Assembly (NCBI GenBank): GCA_900316045.1
Contig: ONBM01000021.1
Coordinates: 1-52,278, forward strand
DNA from: an uncultured Bacteroidales bacterium
Lineage (GTDB): Bacteria; Bacteroidota; Bacteroidia; Bacteroidales; UBA932
Reading direction: 5' to 3'
DNA length: 52,278 nucleotides
The first letter of the stretch is position 1; every line of letters begins with the position of its first letter. Below are positions 26,201-34,119 of this stretch, piece after piece. A program made the position numbers and the translations under genes. The notes under the pieces were generated by a model. That model did not search any database, was not told the origin of the DNA, and was given only the letters and a program-made list of their open reading frames with translations.

Positions 26201-26687
26201 TGGGAATACTGATCCAAGATTTAAGCTCAGTTTCGACAATACTTTATCTTGGAAGAATGTAGAACTGTATGTGTTATTTACGGGGGCATTTGGAGGCAAA
26301 GGCTATTTTCTACAGAAAAATATACCTGCATATATGGCAGGAGGTAGAGGTGATTTCTTTAGTGCAAATAATATTTATGTGCCATATTGGACAACTTCCA
26401 ATCCTAGTAATAAATATCCTGCTGCGTGGTTTACAGGAGACGGCAAATTTATGGGATTGCAAGGGCGTGGATATGTTAGATTGCAAGACATTACCCTTTC
26501 GTACACATTTACTCAGCCATCTATCAAGAGGATTGGAATAGACAGGTTGAGATTATACTTCACAGGTAAGAATCTTCTGACAATTACTGGCTGGAAAGGG
26601 GGTGATCCAGAAATTGGTAATACGATTACAGAGGGGACATGGCCAGTTGCGACAACACTCTCTTTGGGGGTAAATATTAGTTTCTAA
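23292..26687 (+). CDS. SusC/RagA-family TonB-dependent outer-membrane transducer
   Basis: 1131 residues. The signal segment is preceded by an N-terminal extension (cleavage probably after SYAQ, near residue 52). Then come an STN domain at about 55-118 (ETVQTVLNKIEDQSDFSFFF), a carboxypeptidase-D-like beta-sandwich at about 138-210 (TGKVVDKNGEPIIGANIVVKG), a plug domain at about 215-340 with VVIGYGTTTKKEFTGS and the family motif IDVLKDATSAAAYGSRSANGV, and a beta barrel ending in aromatic LGVNISF. The STN domain marks it as a signalling receptor that contacts FecR. It imports an oligosaccharide, with SusD as lid. The downstream GH78 implies a rhamnose-containing ligand. Confidence 0.95.
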   Translation: MSNFLIPQQNWAIKALRLSEQVVQQIPKSMKLSVLALFCSAGIAWSAESYAQEAKVSLNAQNETVQTVLNKIEDQSDFSFFFNVRHIDLDRRVSLSVEESDVFNVLDKIFAGTDVTYKVLDRKIILTKAEGKASQQNGHTVTGKVVDKNGEPIIGANIVVKGTNNGTITDVDGNFTLQVPSNAQLIFSFIGYITQDIVVGNQSTLNVTLNEDAEALDELVVIGYGTTTKKEFTGSVSSVRLEDSPISLVSNTNVLESLKGTVSGIDIGATNSAGAQPSMLVRGQRSISGSNDPLIVVDGVIFMGSINDINPNDISTIDVLKDATSAAAYGSRSANGVIAITTKKGKTGKPIINLNITGSMQKWHRQPKLLNGQQWLDMVRDKNKYDDYSFLYDQEKINADAGKETNWLDETTRTGWMQDYQVSVSGAGEKMNYYVSTSYTDNKGIVRGDDYSRMTILGKINTNITDWLQIGLDAAYTHSDYSGVGANLTAATILSPYDMMYRANSNKLERHPNGKSEAINPLWNVDSKALDDKDFSNNMRMNAFAVLKMPWIKGLSYRLNYSGNLNYQRLGQFYHESYYAPIGAYDDDSRYSITAQQSYLANANGNVRNIKTTSWVVDNILSYKNRFGKHSLDLTAVATRDSKTINDESMIGKDFSQNGNTALGMNGLHYAKIQKWNANNVKRRNAGYFTRASYSYNDTYYLTTSYRRDGASVFGAENKWGNFWAFGTAWLISNEPFMQRLSFLNSLKLKLSWGKNGNQGIDPYGTLSTVSSGSSGGYFYTFGNSGTPSYAIRQSVLGNALLGWETTESWNFGFESSWIDNRISVDLDVYFSKTYDQIFNRSIPVMTGFVSMKSSMGEVKNRGVEMAVRTVNLQNRDWNWSSVLTFWLNRNTLNHLYGEDMDGDGKEDDDMGNNLFIGKSIHSIFGYKQNGIVQTDDIDYIKANGVEPGTPKYVDINEDGIINVDDRTIVGNTDPRFKLSFDNTLSWKNVELYVLFTGAFGGKGYFLQKNIPAYMAGGRGDFFSANNIYVPYWTTSNPSNKYPAAWFTGDGKFMGLQGRGYVRLQDITLSYTFTQPSIKRIGIDRLRLYFTGKNLLTITGWKGGDPEIGNTITEGTWPVATTLSLGVNISF

Positions 26688-26703
26688 CAATTTAATTATC
26701 AAA

Positions 26704-28482
26704 ATGATGAAAACGAAAATAACTATAGGATTGTTACTTGTATCATCTTGTCTATTTAGTTGTGATGATGAAAGTTTTTTAAAAGAAAATCCTGAGACTT
26801 TCTATACAATAGATAATATTTTCACCACTTCAAGTCAGGTGAAACAAGCCGTCACAAGTTGTTATGAACAAGTACAATACATATATTGTCCTCGTGAGAC
26901 GTGGGATCTGGGTTTATATTCATATTGTTTAGGTAATGGAACAGATATGTATGATGTCCCTACCATTAGGTTGGCTAACCGATTTAATGATTACAGTATG
27001 CTGAATTCTCAGACAGATAATTATTATAAAGTGTATTCTGCTTTTTATCAGCTGATCAACATGGCGAATACAGCATTGATGGCAGCTGATCTGAAAACTA
27101 TAGTTTGGGAATCTCCGGAGGAAAAAGCAAAAACCGTTGGGGAGGCTCGATTTTTTAGGGCTTTTGCTTATCGAAATTTGGGAGAGTTATTTGGCGGTGT
27201 TCCCTTGGTTAAAGAGGCAACAACGAAACCACGATACGATTACTCACGTTCCTCTCGACTGGATACCTATCAGTATGCTATTGATGAGTTTGAAGGTTGT
27301 TTGAATGGACTTCCTGAAACTACTGCTGAGGCGGGACGGGTGGTTCGTGCGGCGGCATTGCATAATCTCTGTCAGTTGTATATTGATAAAGGAGTGATTT
27401 TGGAAGAGTCTGGAGGTGGGGATTTTAAAGAGGCATATAATAAGGCGGTTGATTATGCTAATCAGATCATTGATTCAGGTGTTTATCATTTAATGACAGC
27501 TCGTTTTGGAACGAGGGCAACTGAAGATCCAACATTCTATTATGCGACTGCACCCAGTGATCAGACTGTAGATCATTCCTATTCTTCTGCAGGTCAGGAA
27601 ATTAAAGGGAATGTGTTTTGGGATCTTTTCCAGATGGGCAATCAAGATTATCAGATGGGCAATCAAGAATCTATTTGGACTATACAGATAGATTATGATG
27701 TTTATAAACAAGAAGGTTCTAAAGGAACGATCTATGGAGGGTATTATTGTCCTGTCTTTCGTGACCAAGGGGGTAATTTGGCAACGGGCTCGATGGAAGA
27801 TGTCGGAGGACTAGGAACTTGTGCAATTTGTCCTACCTTCTATACCAGGGATATAATATATAGTGACAAGTATGCAGGAGACATGCGTAATTCAGATGCA
27901 GTGTTTCGCCGGACGATTATAGGGAATGTGCCTGGATCGGAATACTATGGAAAAGTAATTCCTTGGACTGTGCTTTACAGAGAAGATGCAAATGGAAAAA
28001 GATCCGATCCTGCAGCAACAATGTTATATCCGCTTTCTTGTAAGATAGCACCAGATTATTATATGGGAATTGAAGATGGACAGAATCGTAATAATCTATT
28101 TAGAGATCATTATATGATTCGTTTGCCCGAGACGATATTGTTACGTGCAGAGGCTAAATTGCGATTGGGTAACACTCAAGGTGCTGCGGATGATATCAAT
28201 ATCATCCGAGATAGAGCACAATGTGACTACAGAGTCAATGCGGCGGATGTGACTATTGACTTGATTTTGGATGAACGTGCCCGCGAATTGGTGTATGAGG
28301 AATGTCGCTGGAATACATTGTTGCGTATGGGAGGAACAGTGGCAATGGATCGGATTAAGAAATATGCGTATTGGGATTATCCTAGGACTACAATCATTAA
28401 GGACTTTAATTTGTGGCCGATTCCTCAAACGGTAATTGATGTGAACAAAGATGTCAAATTAGAACAAAATCCGGGTTGGTGA
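26704..28482 (+). CDS. SusD/RagB-family surface glycan-binding lipoprotein
   Basis: 592 residues with lipobox SCLFSC (Cys about 20). The alpha-helical TPR-like SusD fold is shown by AKTVGEARFFRAFAYRNLGELFGGVPLV and the C-terminal block ETILLRAEAKLRLGNTQGAADDINIIRDRA, and by the closing KLEQNPGW. It forms the lid on the SusC barrel encoded 16 bases upstream and binds the glycan. A short in-frame tandem duplication is visible (QMGNQDY then QMGNQES, near 27633-27672), suggesting recent slippage. Unlike many SusD loops the middle region (GGYYCPVFRDQGGN) is Gly/Tyr-rich. Confidence 0.94.
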   Translation: MMKTKITIGLLLVSSCLFSCDDESFLKENPETFYTIDNIFTTSSQVKQAVTSCYEQVQYIYCPRETWDLGLYSYCLGNGTDMYDVPTIRLANRFNDYSMLNSQTDNYYKVYSAFYQLINMANTALMAADLKTIVWESPEEKAKTVGEARFFRAFAYRNLGELFGGVPLVKEATTKPRYDYSRSSRLDTYQYAIDEFEGCLNGLPETTAEAGRVVRAAALHNLCQLYIDKGVILEESGGGDFKEAYNKAVDYANQIIDSGVYHLMTARFGTRATEDPTFYYATAPSDQTVDHSYSSAGQEIKGNVFWDLFQMGNQDYQMGNQESIWTIQIDYDVYKQEGSKGTIYGGYYCPVFRDQGGNLATGSMEDVGGLGTCAICPTFYTRDIIYSDKYAGDMRNSDAVFRRTIIGNVPGSEYYGKVIPWTVLYREDANGKRSDPAATMLYPLSCKIAPDYYMGIEDGQNRNNLFRDHYMIRLPETILLRAEAKLRLGNTQGAADDINIIRDRAQCDYRVNAADVTIDLILDERARELVYEECRWNTLLRMGGTVAMDRIKKYAYWDYPRTTIIKDFNLWPIPQTVIDVNKDVKLEQNPGW

Positions 28483-28493
28483 TAGTTTTGGAT

Positions 28494-31169
28494 ATGCTTA
28501 AACATAAATGTAGTATTAGAATCAAAGGGCAAGCCAATTTTTTTTATTGGGCATGGCTTGCCCTTTTCTTGATATCGTGCCAATCTTCGGATTTGCAAGT
28601 GGAGAATCTGCTGTGTGAAGGATTAGAGAATCCGATGGGCATAGCCTCGGTAAAGCCTCGATTCAGCTGGGAGATGTGTTCGAATAGACAGGCTGATTGT
28701 CAGACTGCTTATCAGATTCTTGTCGCTTCGACACCGCATGAACTAAAGGAAGGTAGAGCAGATTTATGGGATTCGGGAAAGATTCTTTCCAATCAATCAG
28801 TGTGGGTTATGTACGGTGGTTCATCCCTTTCTTCCAATAGTGTTTGCTATTGGAAGGTACGTGTCTGGGATGGGGGAGGGAAGCCTTCGGTATGGAGCGA
28901 ACCTTCTTGTTTTACTGTTGGTTTGTTAGACTCCGAGGATTGGCATGCAGTGTTTATCGGAGAGGATCCCAAAGATGGAAAACCACAGTCCCCTCAATTC
29001 CGTCAAACGTTTGACTATTCAGGATTGCCGGGTAAGTGTCTACTTCACGTGAATTCATTAGGATATCATGAAGCCTATTTGAATGGTCAACCCGTGACAG
29101 ATGCTGTATTAACACCGGCAGTATGCCAATTCAATAAACGTTCCTTGGTCGTGACCTATGACGTGACAGATCTTTTGCATAAAGGGCGGAATGATTTGTT
29201 GGTATGGTTAGGTCGAGGGTGGTATGTGGATGGCTTCCCTGGCGTTTTGGAAAATGGGCCATTCGTTAGAGCAGAATTGGATATAGTGAACAATGGTTCT
29301 GCGACAACCTTAGTAGCCACAAATGGATCTTGGCAAGTACGCGAGGGTGGCTATCAACCACTGACATCACATTATCTAAGCGGTGAACGAGTGGATGGTT
29401 CTATTCTGCTGCCTGACATGACTACTGAAACATTAGATGCTGCAACGTGGACTACTTCTGTGGAAAAGGACATTTTAGAACAGCAAACTACACCGCAACG
29501 GGTGGAATTGAATCGCATACAAAAAACATGGCATCCAAAACAAGTCAAGGCATTAGGTGACACAGCCTGGATTTATGACATGGGGATCAATTTCACCGGC
29601 TGGACAACGATTAGTTTTCCACCGTTGGAGACCGATCAACAAGTTCGGATCAGTTATTGCGATTTTTTGGACGAACAGGGACAATTTAGGGATGGTTTGT
29701 TCGAGGACATATATGTGGCTTCGGGAAAGGGATCAGAGTCTTTTTGCAATAAATTCAACTATCATGCATATCGCTTTCTGAAAGTAACAGGTTTGACCAA
29801 GGCTCCAGATTTGGAGAACGTAACGGCCAGTTTAATTCATACTGATTATAAGGGGCATTCAAATTTCTCCTGCTCAGACAAGGACTTGAATCAAATTCAT
29901 GATATGATTCAGTATACTTTGAACTGCTTGATGATAGGTGGAGATTTGGTGGACTGCCCGCACATTGAGCGATTAGGTTACGGAGGGGATGGCAATGCTT
30001 CAACATTGACTGCGCAAACCATGTTTGATCTAGCCCCAACGTATCAGAACTGGATGCAGGCTTGGAGTGATTGCATGCGCGAGGATGGGAGTATGCCTCA
30101 TACTGCTCCAAATCCTTTCTCTGCGGGAGGTGGTCCTTTCTGGTGTGGTTTTCTCATTATAGGTTCTTGGCAGACTTATGTGAATTATGGTGATGATAGC
30201 CTTTTAAAGGCCTATTATCAAAAAATGAATAGATGGCTAGACTATGTTGAGAGTTATTCCCCTGAGGGATTGCTAGAAGAATGGCCGGCAACGGATTACA
30301 GAAACTGGTATCTGGGAGATTGGGCGACACCCACTGGCATTGATCAGAAGAATCCTGCATCCATTCGCTTGGTGAATAATTGTTTTATTGCTGTTTGCTA
30401 TGATACGATGCGAAAAATTGCCGGACACTTAGGGTTAAGCGAGGATATGAGGCGATTTTCGGATAGATACCAATCTCTAATTGAACTGATACAAGAACGT
30501 TGCTATCTGCCGGATGATGCTAGCTACGCAACTGGGACACAGATTGATCTTGTTTATCCGTTATTAGCAGGAGTAACTCCTGATTCGTTGAAAGTGGTCG
30601 TGGAAAGTACATTGATGCAAGTGACAGCGGATCAGTTCAAAGGACATTTATCAACAGGTTTAGTGGGAGTACCAATTATCACGCAATGGGCTACCAGAGA
30701 GGAGAAGTCGAATTTCTTGTTTCAGATGTTGAAACAACGAAGTTATCCCGGATATTTATATATGATTGACAATGGCGCAACCACAACTTGGGAACATTGG
30801 AACGGCGCTCGCAGCCACATTCATAACTGTTACAATGGAATTGGCTCCTGGTTCTATCAAGCTTTAGCGGGTATTCAGCCAGATGAAGAGCAACCGGGCT
30901 ATCAGCACATTTTTATTAAGCCTCAAATGGTAGATGGATTGACATGGGTCAAGGCCTCAAAACATACCCCCTATGGAAATGTTACTGTGAATTGGACGTT
31001 AAAGCGTAACTCGCTATTGGTCGAAATAGAAGTGCCAATTGGTAGCACAGCTACATTCGTTCCTCCTCGGTCGTTTGCTCCGATTTCATTGAATGGTATG
31101 CAACTTCATTGGGATGACGATTTGGAACTTCAATCTGGGAAATATATTATAGTTTGTGAAAATAAATAG
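28494..31169 (+). CDS. GH78 alpha-L-rhamnosidase lipoprotein, full-length form
   Basis: 891 residues from ATG 28494, preferred over a TTG at 28476 because it sits better after the SusD stop. The N-terminus has a hydrophobic stretch ending in LISC, a lipobox, so it is probably anchored at the outer membrane or in the periplasm. Domain order: N-terminal beta-sandwich with LLCEGLENPMGI, DPKDGKPQSPQFRQTF carbohydrate-binding-like region, then the six-hairpin catalytic domain with DCPHIERLGYGGDGN (residues about 485-499, the acidic catalytic block) and TTTWEHWNGARSH near 762, and a C-terminal beta domain. It removes terminal alpha-L-rhamnose. It is the only hydrolase of this locus, so the target may be a rhamnosylated small glycan or flavonoid-type glycoside. 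Confidence 0.92.
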   Translation: MLKHKCSIRIKGQANFFYWAWLALFLISCQSSDLQVENLLCEGLENPMGIASVKPRFSWEMCSNRQADCQTAYQILVASTPHELKEGRADLWDSGKILSNQSVWVMYGGSSLSSNSVCYWKVRVWDGGGKPSVWSEPSCFTVGLLDSEDWHAVFIGEDPKDGKPQSPQFRQTFDYSGLPGKCLLHVNSLGYHEAYLNGQPVTDAVLTPAVCQFNKRSLVVTYDVTDLLHKGRNDLLVWLGRGWYVDGFPGVLENGPFVRAELDIVNNGSATTLVATNGSWQVREGGYQPLTSHYLSGERVDGSILLPDMTTETLDAATWTTSVEKDILEQQTTPQRVELNRIQKTWHPKQVKALGDTAWIYDMGINFTGWTTISFPPLETDQQVRISYCDFLDEQGQFRDGLFEDIYVASGKGSESFCNKFNYHAYRFLKVTGLTKAPDLENVTASLIHTDYKGHSNFSCSDKDLNQIHDMIQYTLNCLMIGGDLVDCPHIERLGYGGDGNASTLTAQTMFDLAPTYQNWMQAWSDCMREDGSMPHTAPNPFSAGGGPFWCGFLIIGSWQTYVNYGDDSLLKAYYQKMNRWLDYVESYSPEGLLEEWPATDYRNWYLGDWATPTGIDQKNPASIRLVNNCFIAVCYDTMRKIAGHLGLSEDMRRFSDRYQSLIELIQERCYLPDDASYATGTQIDLVYPLLAGVTPDSLKVVVESTLMQVTADQFKGHLSTGLVGVPIITQWATREEKSNFLFQMLKQRSYPGYLYMIDNGATTTWEHWNGARSHIHNCYNGIGSWFYQALAGIQPDEEQPGYQHIFIKPQMVDGLTWVKASKHTPYGNVTVNWTLKRNSLLVEIEVPIGSTATFVPPRSFAPISLNGMQLHWDDDLELQSGKYIIVCENK

Positions 31170-31740
31170 TGTCCTTGTTGAGGATTTTGATTGTCTCAGA
31201 GGGCTTCCCGTTTGTTTCGCTACGCAGAAGAAAGAAATATTAAGTCAACTGTTCTACCTATATGATTAGAGCTGATATATAAATATATGAAACAATAGCG
31301 GCAATAATGCAAAAAGTGGACCTGTACTACTACAGCGCCTGCCGCCTGCGCCATCGTCTTGAATACCGAATAGACTGAATAAAATCGTGGCGGAATCTCG
31401 CAAAGAGCTGTCGAGGCGGACATGTCTGGTGGCGATGTGTTGGGGTGTCGGTCGACAACGTGGCTCTTGGGAGGCATCGATGTCGAGACATGCCGCTTTC
31501 TGTGCGCTTGAGGGGCACATGCCTCGACAGGGTTCTGCTAGTTCCGCTTTATCTGCGCTTGAGGTCCGCATGTCTCGACAGGGTTCTGCGAGACCTGTCG
31601 CAAGGCGTAGTATTAACAATCACAGGTCGCTGTGATATGCGTTTTGGGCGATTAGACGGCATGTTTGCACAGATGGCCTGGTTTTGCGAAGTTGAGCAAT
31701 CCTCCCTGCTTGGGGATAGTAATGACGCTTATGAATAATA
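31170..31740. other. Gene-free stretch at the right edge of the acquired locus
   Basis: No coding frame is convincing. The first 210 bases (31170-31380) are unstructured to my eye; 31392-31591 holds the dispersed repeat listed separately. The rest up to the MFS promoter is featureless. Some of the GC-rich frames here are translations of the repeat and not genes. Confidence 0.5.
31392..31591 (+). repeat. Dispersed repeat element, copy 1 (partner inverted at 49985-50135)
   Basis: Bases 31442-31494 match the reverse complement of 50035-50087 at 52 of 53 positions. Weaker similarity continues on both sides: CTCGCAAAGAGCTGTCG to the left, and CCTCGACAGGGTTCTGCTAG to the right, the latter repeated at 31572-31591 as CTCGACAGGGTTCTGCGAG. 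The core contains GTCGAC and TGTCGAGACATG palindromic pieces. It is probably a non-coding mobile or structural repeat; no transposase is present. Confidence 0.75.
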
Positions 31741-31776
31741 GTTATGCCATTTGGTTTTTTAAGAAGAAAATTTTAG

Positions 31777-31784
31777 TAAATTTG
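31777..31784 (+). promoter_or_regulatory. Candidate -7 element of the MFS-ROK operon
   Basis: TAAATTTG is an exact TAnnTTTG. A TTTG at 31750-31753 is 23 bases upstream, slightly beyond the usual spacing. Transcription would begin near 31790, leaving a leader of only about 50 bases before ATG 31843. Confidence 0.4.
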
Positions 31785-31842
31785 TTTTCTGAAGCGAAGA
31801 GAAGCAGAAAAAAGAAAAGGCAATGCGCTAGCCATTGCGATC

Positions 31843-33093
31843 ATGTTCTTCCTGTTCATGATGATATCATTCGTGACAGGCCTTCAGAATCCTTTCGGAA
31901 TAATCGTTAAACAGCAATTTTCGGCTACGAATTTCATGTCTCAGCTCGGCAATGCGGCGAATTTCATCGCTTACGCATTCATGGGCGTGCCTGCCGGCAT
32001 CATTCTTTCTAAGAAGGGGTACAAATTCACGGCTTTGCTTGCAGTGCTTGTGGGTTTCATCGGAGTAGGAATCACCTTCCTTTCCGGTAAAGCCGGCAGT
32101 TTCGGGGTTTACCTTCTAGGAGCATTCGTGTCAGGCTTCTCCATGTGCATGCTGAACACTGTCGTGAATCCTATGCTCAATACACTTGGTGGCGGCGGAA
32201 ACAAAGGCAATCAGCTCATCCAGCTTGGCGGTTCCTGCAATTCTCTTGCTGCGACGATTTGCCCGGTGTTCGTCGGATACCTGATTGGCGACGTTACGAA
32301 AGATACTCAGATAGCAGATGCAAATCCTGCGCTTTTCATAGCCATGGGCATATTCGCATTAGCCTTCTTCATCATCCTCTTCTCTCATATTCCTGAGCCA
32401 GAGCTTGAGGCTGAGAAAGCAGCAGCGGCAGCAGGGAAGACGGCAGAGGAGAAACCAAAACTCGGCGGAGCCTTTTCATTCAGGCATTTCGTATTCGGTA
32501 TCATCGCCATATTCCTGTATGTGGGCGTTGAGGTCGGAATTCCTAACTTCGCTAACCTTTATATGACATCTGAAGGCGTAGGCCTTTCTGCGGCAGTCGC
32601 TGGAACTATCGTCGGAATGTACTGGTTCCTCATGCTTTGCGGCCGTTTGATTGGTGGAGCGATTGGCGGAAAGGTGTCCAGCAAGGCTATGCTTTCTGTC
32701 GTTGGTTCTGTTGCCATCATATTCGTCCTTCTTGGCATCATCCTTGGCGATTCTGCTACGGTCAGGTTCCCTGCAATCACATCCCAGCTTAGCTTCTCGC
32801 TCGAGGCGATTCCTGTCGGCGTGATGTTCTTCATCCTCTGCGGCCTGTGTACATCCGTAATGTGGGGCGCAATTTTCAACCTGGCAGTTGAAGGACTTGG
32901 CAAATATACGTCTCTCGCTTCCGGACTCTTCATGGTCATGGTTTGCGGTGGCGGCATTCTTCCTCTTATTCAGGGAGCGGTCGCAGACGGAGCTGGCTAT
33001 CTGATGAGCTATGTCGTCATATTGATTGGAATAGCATATATTCTCTGGTTCGCCCTTATGGGTTCCAAGGTTCTTAAAAGAGCAGAAAATTAA
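31843..33093 (+). CDS. Major facilitator superfamily sugar transporter
   Basis: At least 416 residues and about twelve membrane segments, beginning MFFLFMMISFVTGLQNPFGIIVK. Two six-helix halves are separated by a charged loop (EPELEAEKAAAAAGKTAEEKPKLGG, about residues 180-206). It resembles the FucP/GlcP-type sugar:proton symporters of Bacteroidota (SATNFMSQLGNAANFIAYAFMGVPAG; FSMCMLNTVVNPMLNTLGGGG). The frame upstream of ATG 31843 stays open back to a TAA at 31777-31779 and encodes plausible leader residues (KRKGNALAIAI), but contains no ATG, GTG or TTG. Three bases separate it from the ROK kinase, so it likely imports the sugar that kinase phosphorylates, such as glucose, N-acetylglucosamine or mannose. 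Confidence 0.85.
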   Translation: MFFLFMMISFVTGLQNPFGIIVKQQFSATNFMSQLGNAANFIAYAFMGVPAGIILSKKGYKFTALLAVLVGFIGVGITFLSGKAGSFGVYLLGAFVSGFSMCMLNTVVNPMLNTLGGGGNKGNQLIQLGGSCNSLAATICPVFVGYLIGDVTKDTQIADANPALFIAMGIFALAFFIILFSHIPEPELEAEKAAAAAGKTAEEKPKLGGAFSFRHFVFGIIAIFLYVGVEVGIPNFANLYMTSEGVGLSAAVAGTIVGMYWFLMLCGRLIGGAIGGKVSSKAMLSVVGSVAIIFVLLGIILGDSATVRFPAITSQLSFSLEAIPVGVMFFILCGLCTSVMWGAIFNLAVEGLGKYTSLASGLFMVMVCGGGILPLIQGAVADGAGYLMSYVVILIGIAYILWFALMGSKVLKRAEN

Positions 33094-33096
33094 TTT

Positions 33097-34068
33097 ATGA
33101 ATATCATGAATAAAGATCTTGTTATTGGAGTAGATGTCGGGGGGCAGTCCGCTAAATGCGGCATAGTCGACATGATGGGAACAGTGCTGAAGCAGACAGT
33201 GATGCGTTCGGAAAATTACACTGATGCCCAGCAATATGTAGATGATCTCGCGGCAACATTGAAACAAATCATTAAGGATGCTGATGTAGCAGGCAGGATT
33301 CGTGGAATCGGAATGGGTGTTCCTAATGGAAATTACTATACCGGGGAAATCGAGAATGCCGTAAATCTGAAATGGGCTAACAAAAGCAAAGTGAAATTTG
33401 CTGACATGCTTCAGAAGGCAATGGGTGGCATTCCTGTCAAGCTGACGAATGACGCAAATGCGGCTGCTCTAGGAGAGATGACCTACGGAGTAGCTAAAGG
33501 AATGAAGGATTTCATCATGATCACTCTAGGGACAGGCGTAGGAAGTGGTATCGTCATCAACGGCCAAGTCGTTTACGGCCATGATGGCTTCGCTGGCGAG
33601 CTTGGCCACACTACTTTAGTCCGCCATAACGGCCGTCTTTGCAACTGTGGCAAGACAGGATGCCTTGAGACATATTGCTCGGCTCTTGGAATAGCCAGAA
33701 CAGCTCGCGAGTGGCTTGAGATGACAGATGAGCCATCTCTGCTCAGAAATTACGAGGAAATCTCGGCAAAAGATGTAAAAGACGCTGCTGACGAGGGTGA
33801 TAACCTGGCCAAGAAGATTTTCGACTACACAGGCACCCTTCTAGGCGAGGCTTTCGCCGATTTCATTGAATTTTCTGCGCCAGAGGCTATAATTCTTTTC
33901 GGAGGCGTAGCAAGGAATAGGGAATATCTTGACGAGCCTATCAAGAAATCAATGAATGCCAATGTGCTGCCTCTTTGGAGGAACAAGGTGAAGCTGCTCT
34001 ATACTGCCCTGAAAGAGTCCGATGCTGCCATCCTCGGAGCATCAGCTCTCGCATGGGAGATTAAATAA
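33097..34068 (+). CDS. ROK-family sugar kinase
   Basis: 323 residues, cytoplasmic. ATP-binding motif DVGGQSAKCGIVD at about 11-23; catalytic Asp in LTNDANAAALGE; the ROK zinc signature GHTTLVRHNGRLCNCGKTGCLE near residues 169-190 with the expected Cys spacing; and a C-terminal PEAIILFGGVARN adenine-site motif. ROK kinases phosphorylate glucose, N-acetylglucosamine, mannose or fructose; the sequence motif does not settle which. It is in an operon with the MFS transporter and followed by a good terminator. There is no helix-turn-helix domain, so it is an enzyme and not a ROK repressor. ATG 33106 is an equally possible start. Confidence 0.92.
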   Translation: MNIMNKDLVIGVDVGGQSAKCGIVDMMGTVLKQTVMRSENYTDAQQYVDDLAATLKQIIKDADVAGRIRGIGMGVPNGNYYTGEIENAVNLKWANKSKVKFADMLQKAMGGIPVKLTNDANAAALGEMTYGVAKGMKDFIMITLGTGVGSGIVINGQVVYGHDGFAGELGHTTLVRHNGRLCNCGKTGCLETYCSALGIARTAREWLEMTDEPSLLRNYEEISAKDVKDAADEGDNLAKKIFDYTGTLLGEAFADFIEFSAPEAIILFGGVARNREYLDEPIKKSMNANVLPLWRNKVKLLYTALKESDAAILGASALAWEIK

Positions 34069-34088
34069 AGTCTTTTACGAATATATTT

Positions 34089-34118
34089 AAGGCGCGCCTT
34101 TAACGGGTGCGCCTTTTT
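34089..34118 (+). terminator. Rho-independent terminator after the ROK kinase gene
   Basis: AAGGCGC (34089-34095) and GCGCCTT (34109-34115) pair across a 13-base loop, followed by TTT and preceded by A/T-rich sequence. It lies between convergent genes, 21 bases past the kinase stop and directly before the uvrA stop, and may serve both. Confidence 0.8.
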
Positions 34119-34119
34119 G

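Larger units (their letters stand above)
21300..31200. other. Presumed horizontally acquired polysaccharide utilisation locus
   Basis: Five genes (ECF sigma, FecR, SusC, SusD, GH78) have visibly more AT-rich codons than the flanks. The word GAATAT/ATATTC, which occurs every 300 bases or so elsewhere, is found only about four times in 9 kb here. The block is bordered by repeats on both sides (20.6-21.3 and 31.4-31.6 kb). No integrase, tRNA or clear direct repeats at the ends were seen, so the mechanism and exact edges are unknown. Confidence 0.6.

Noticed and set aside
28476..28494. TTG start for the large GH78 gene
   Set aside because: It overlaps the SusD stop and adds six residues before an ATG that is better placed relative to the lipoprotein signal.
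32476..33267. 263-codon minus-strand frame antisense to the MFS gene
   Set aside because: Rich in His, Asn and charged residues with no fold pattern; the plus strand is clearly a membrane transporter.
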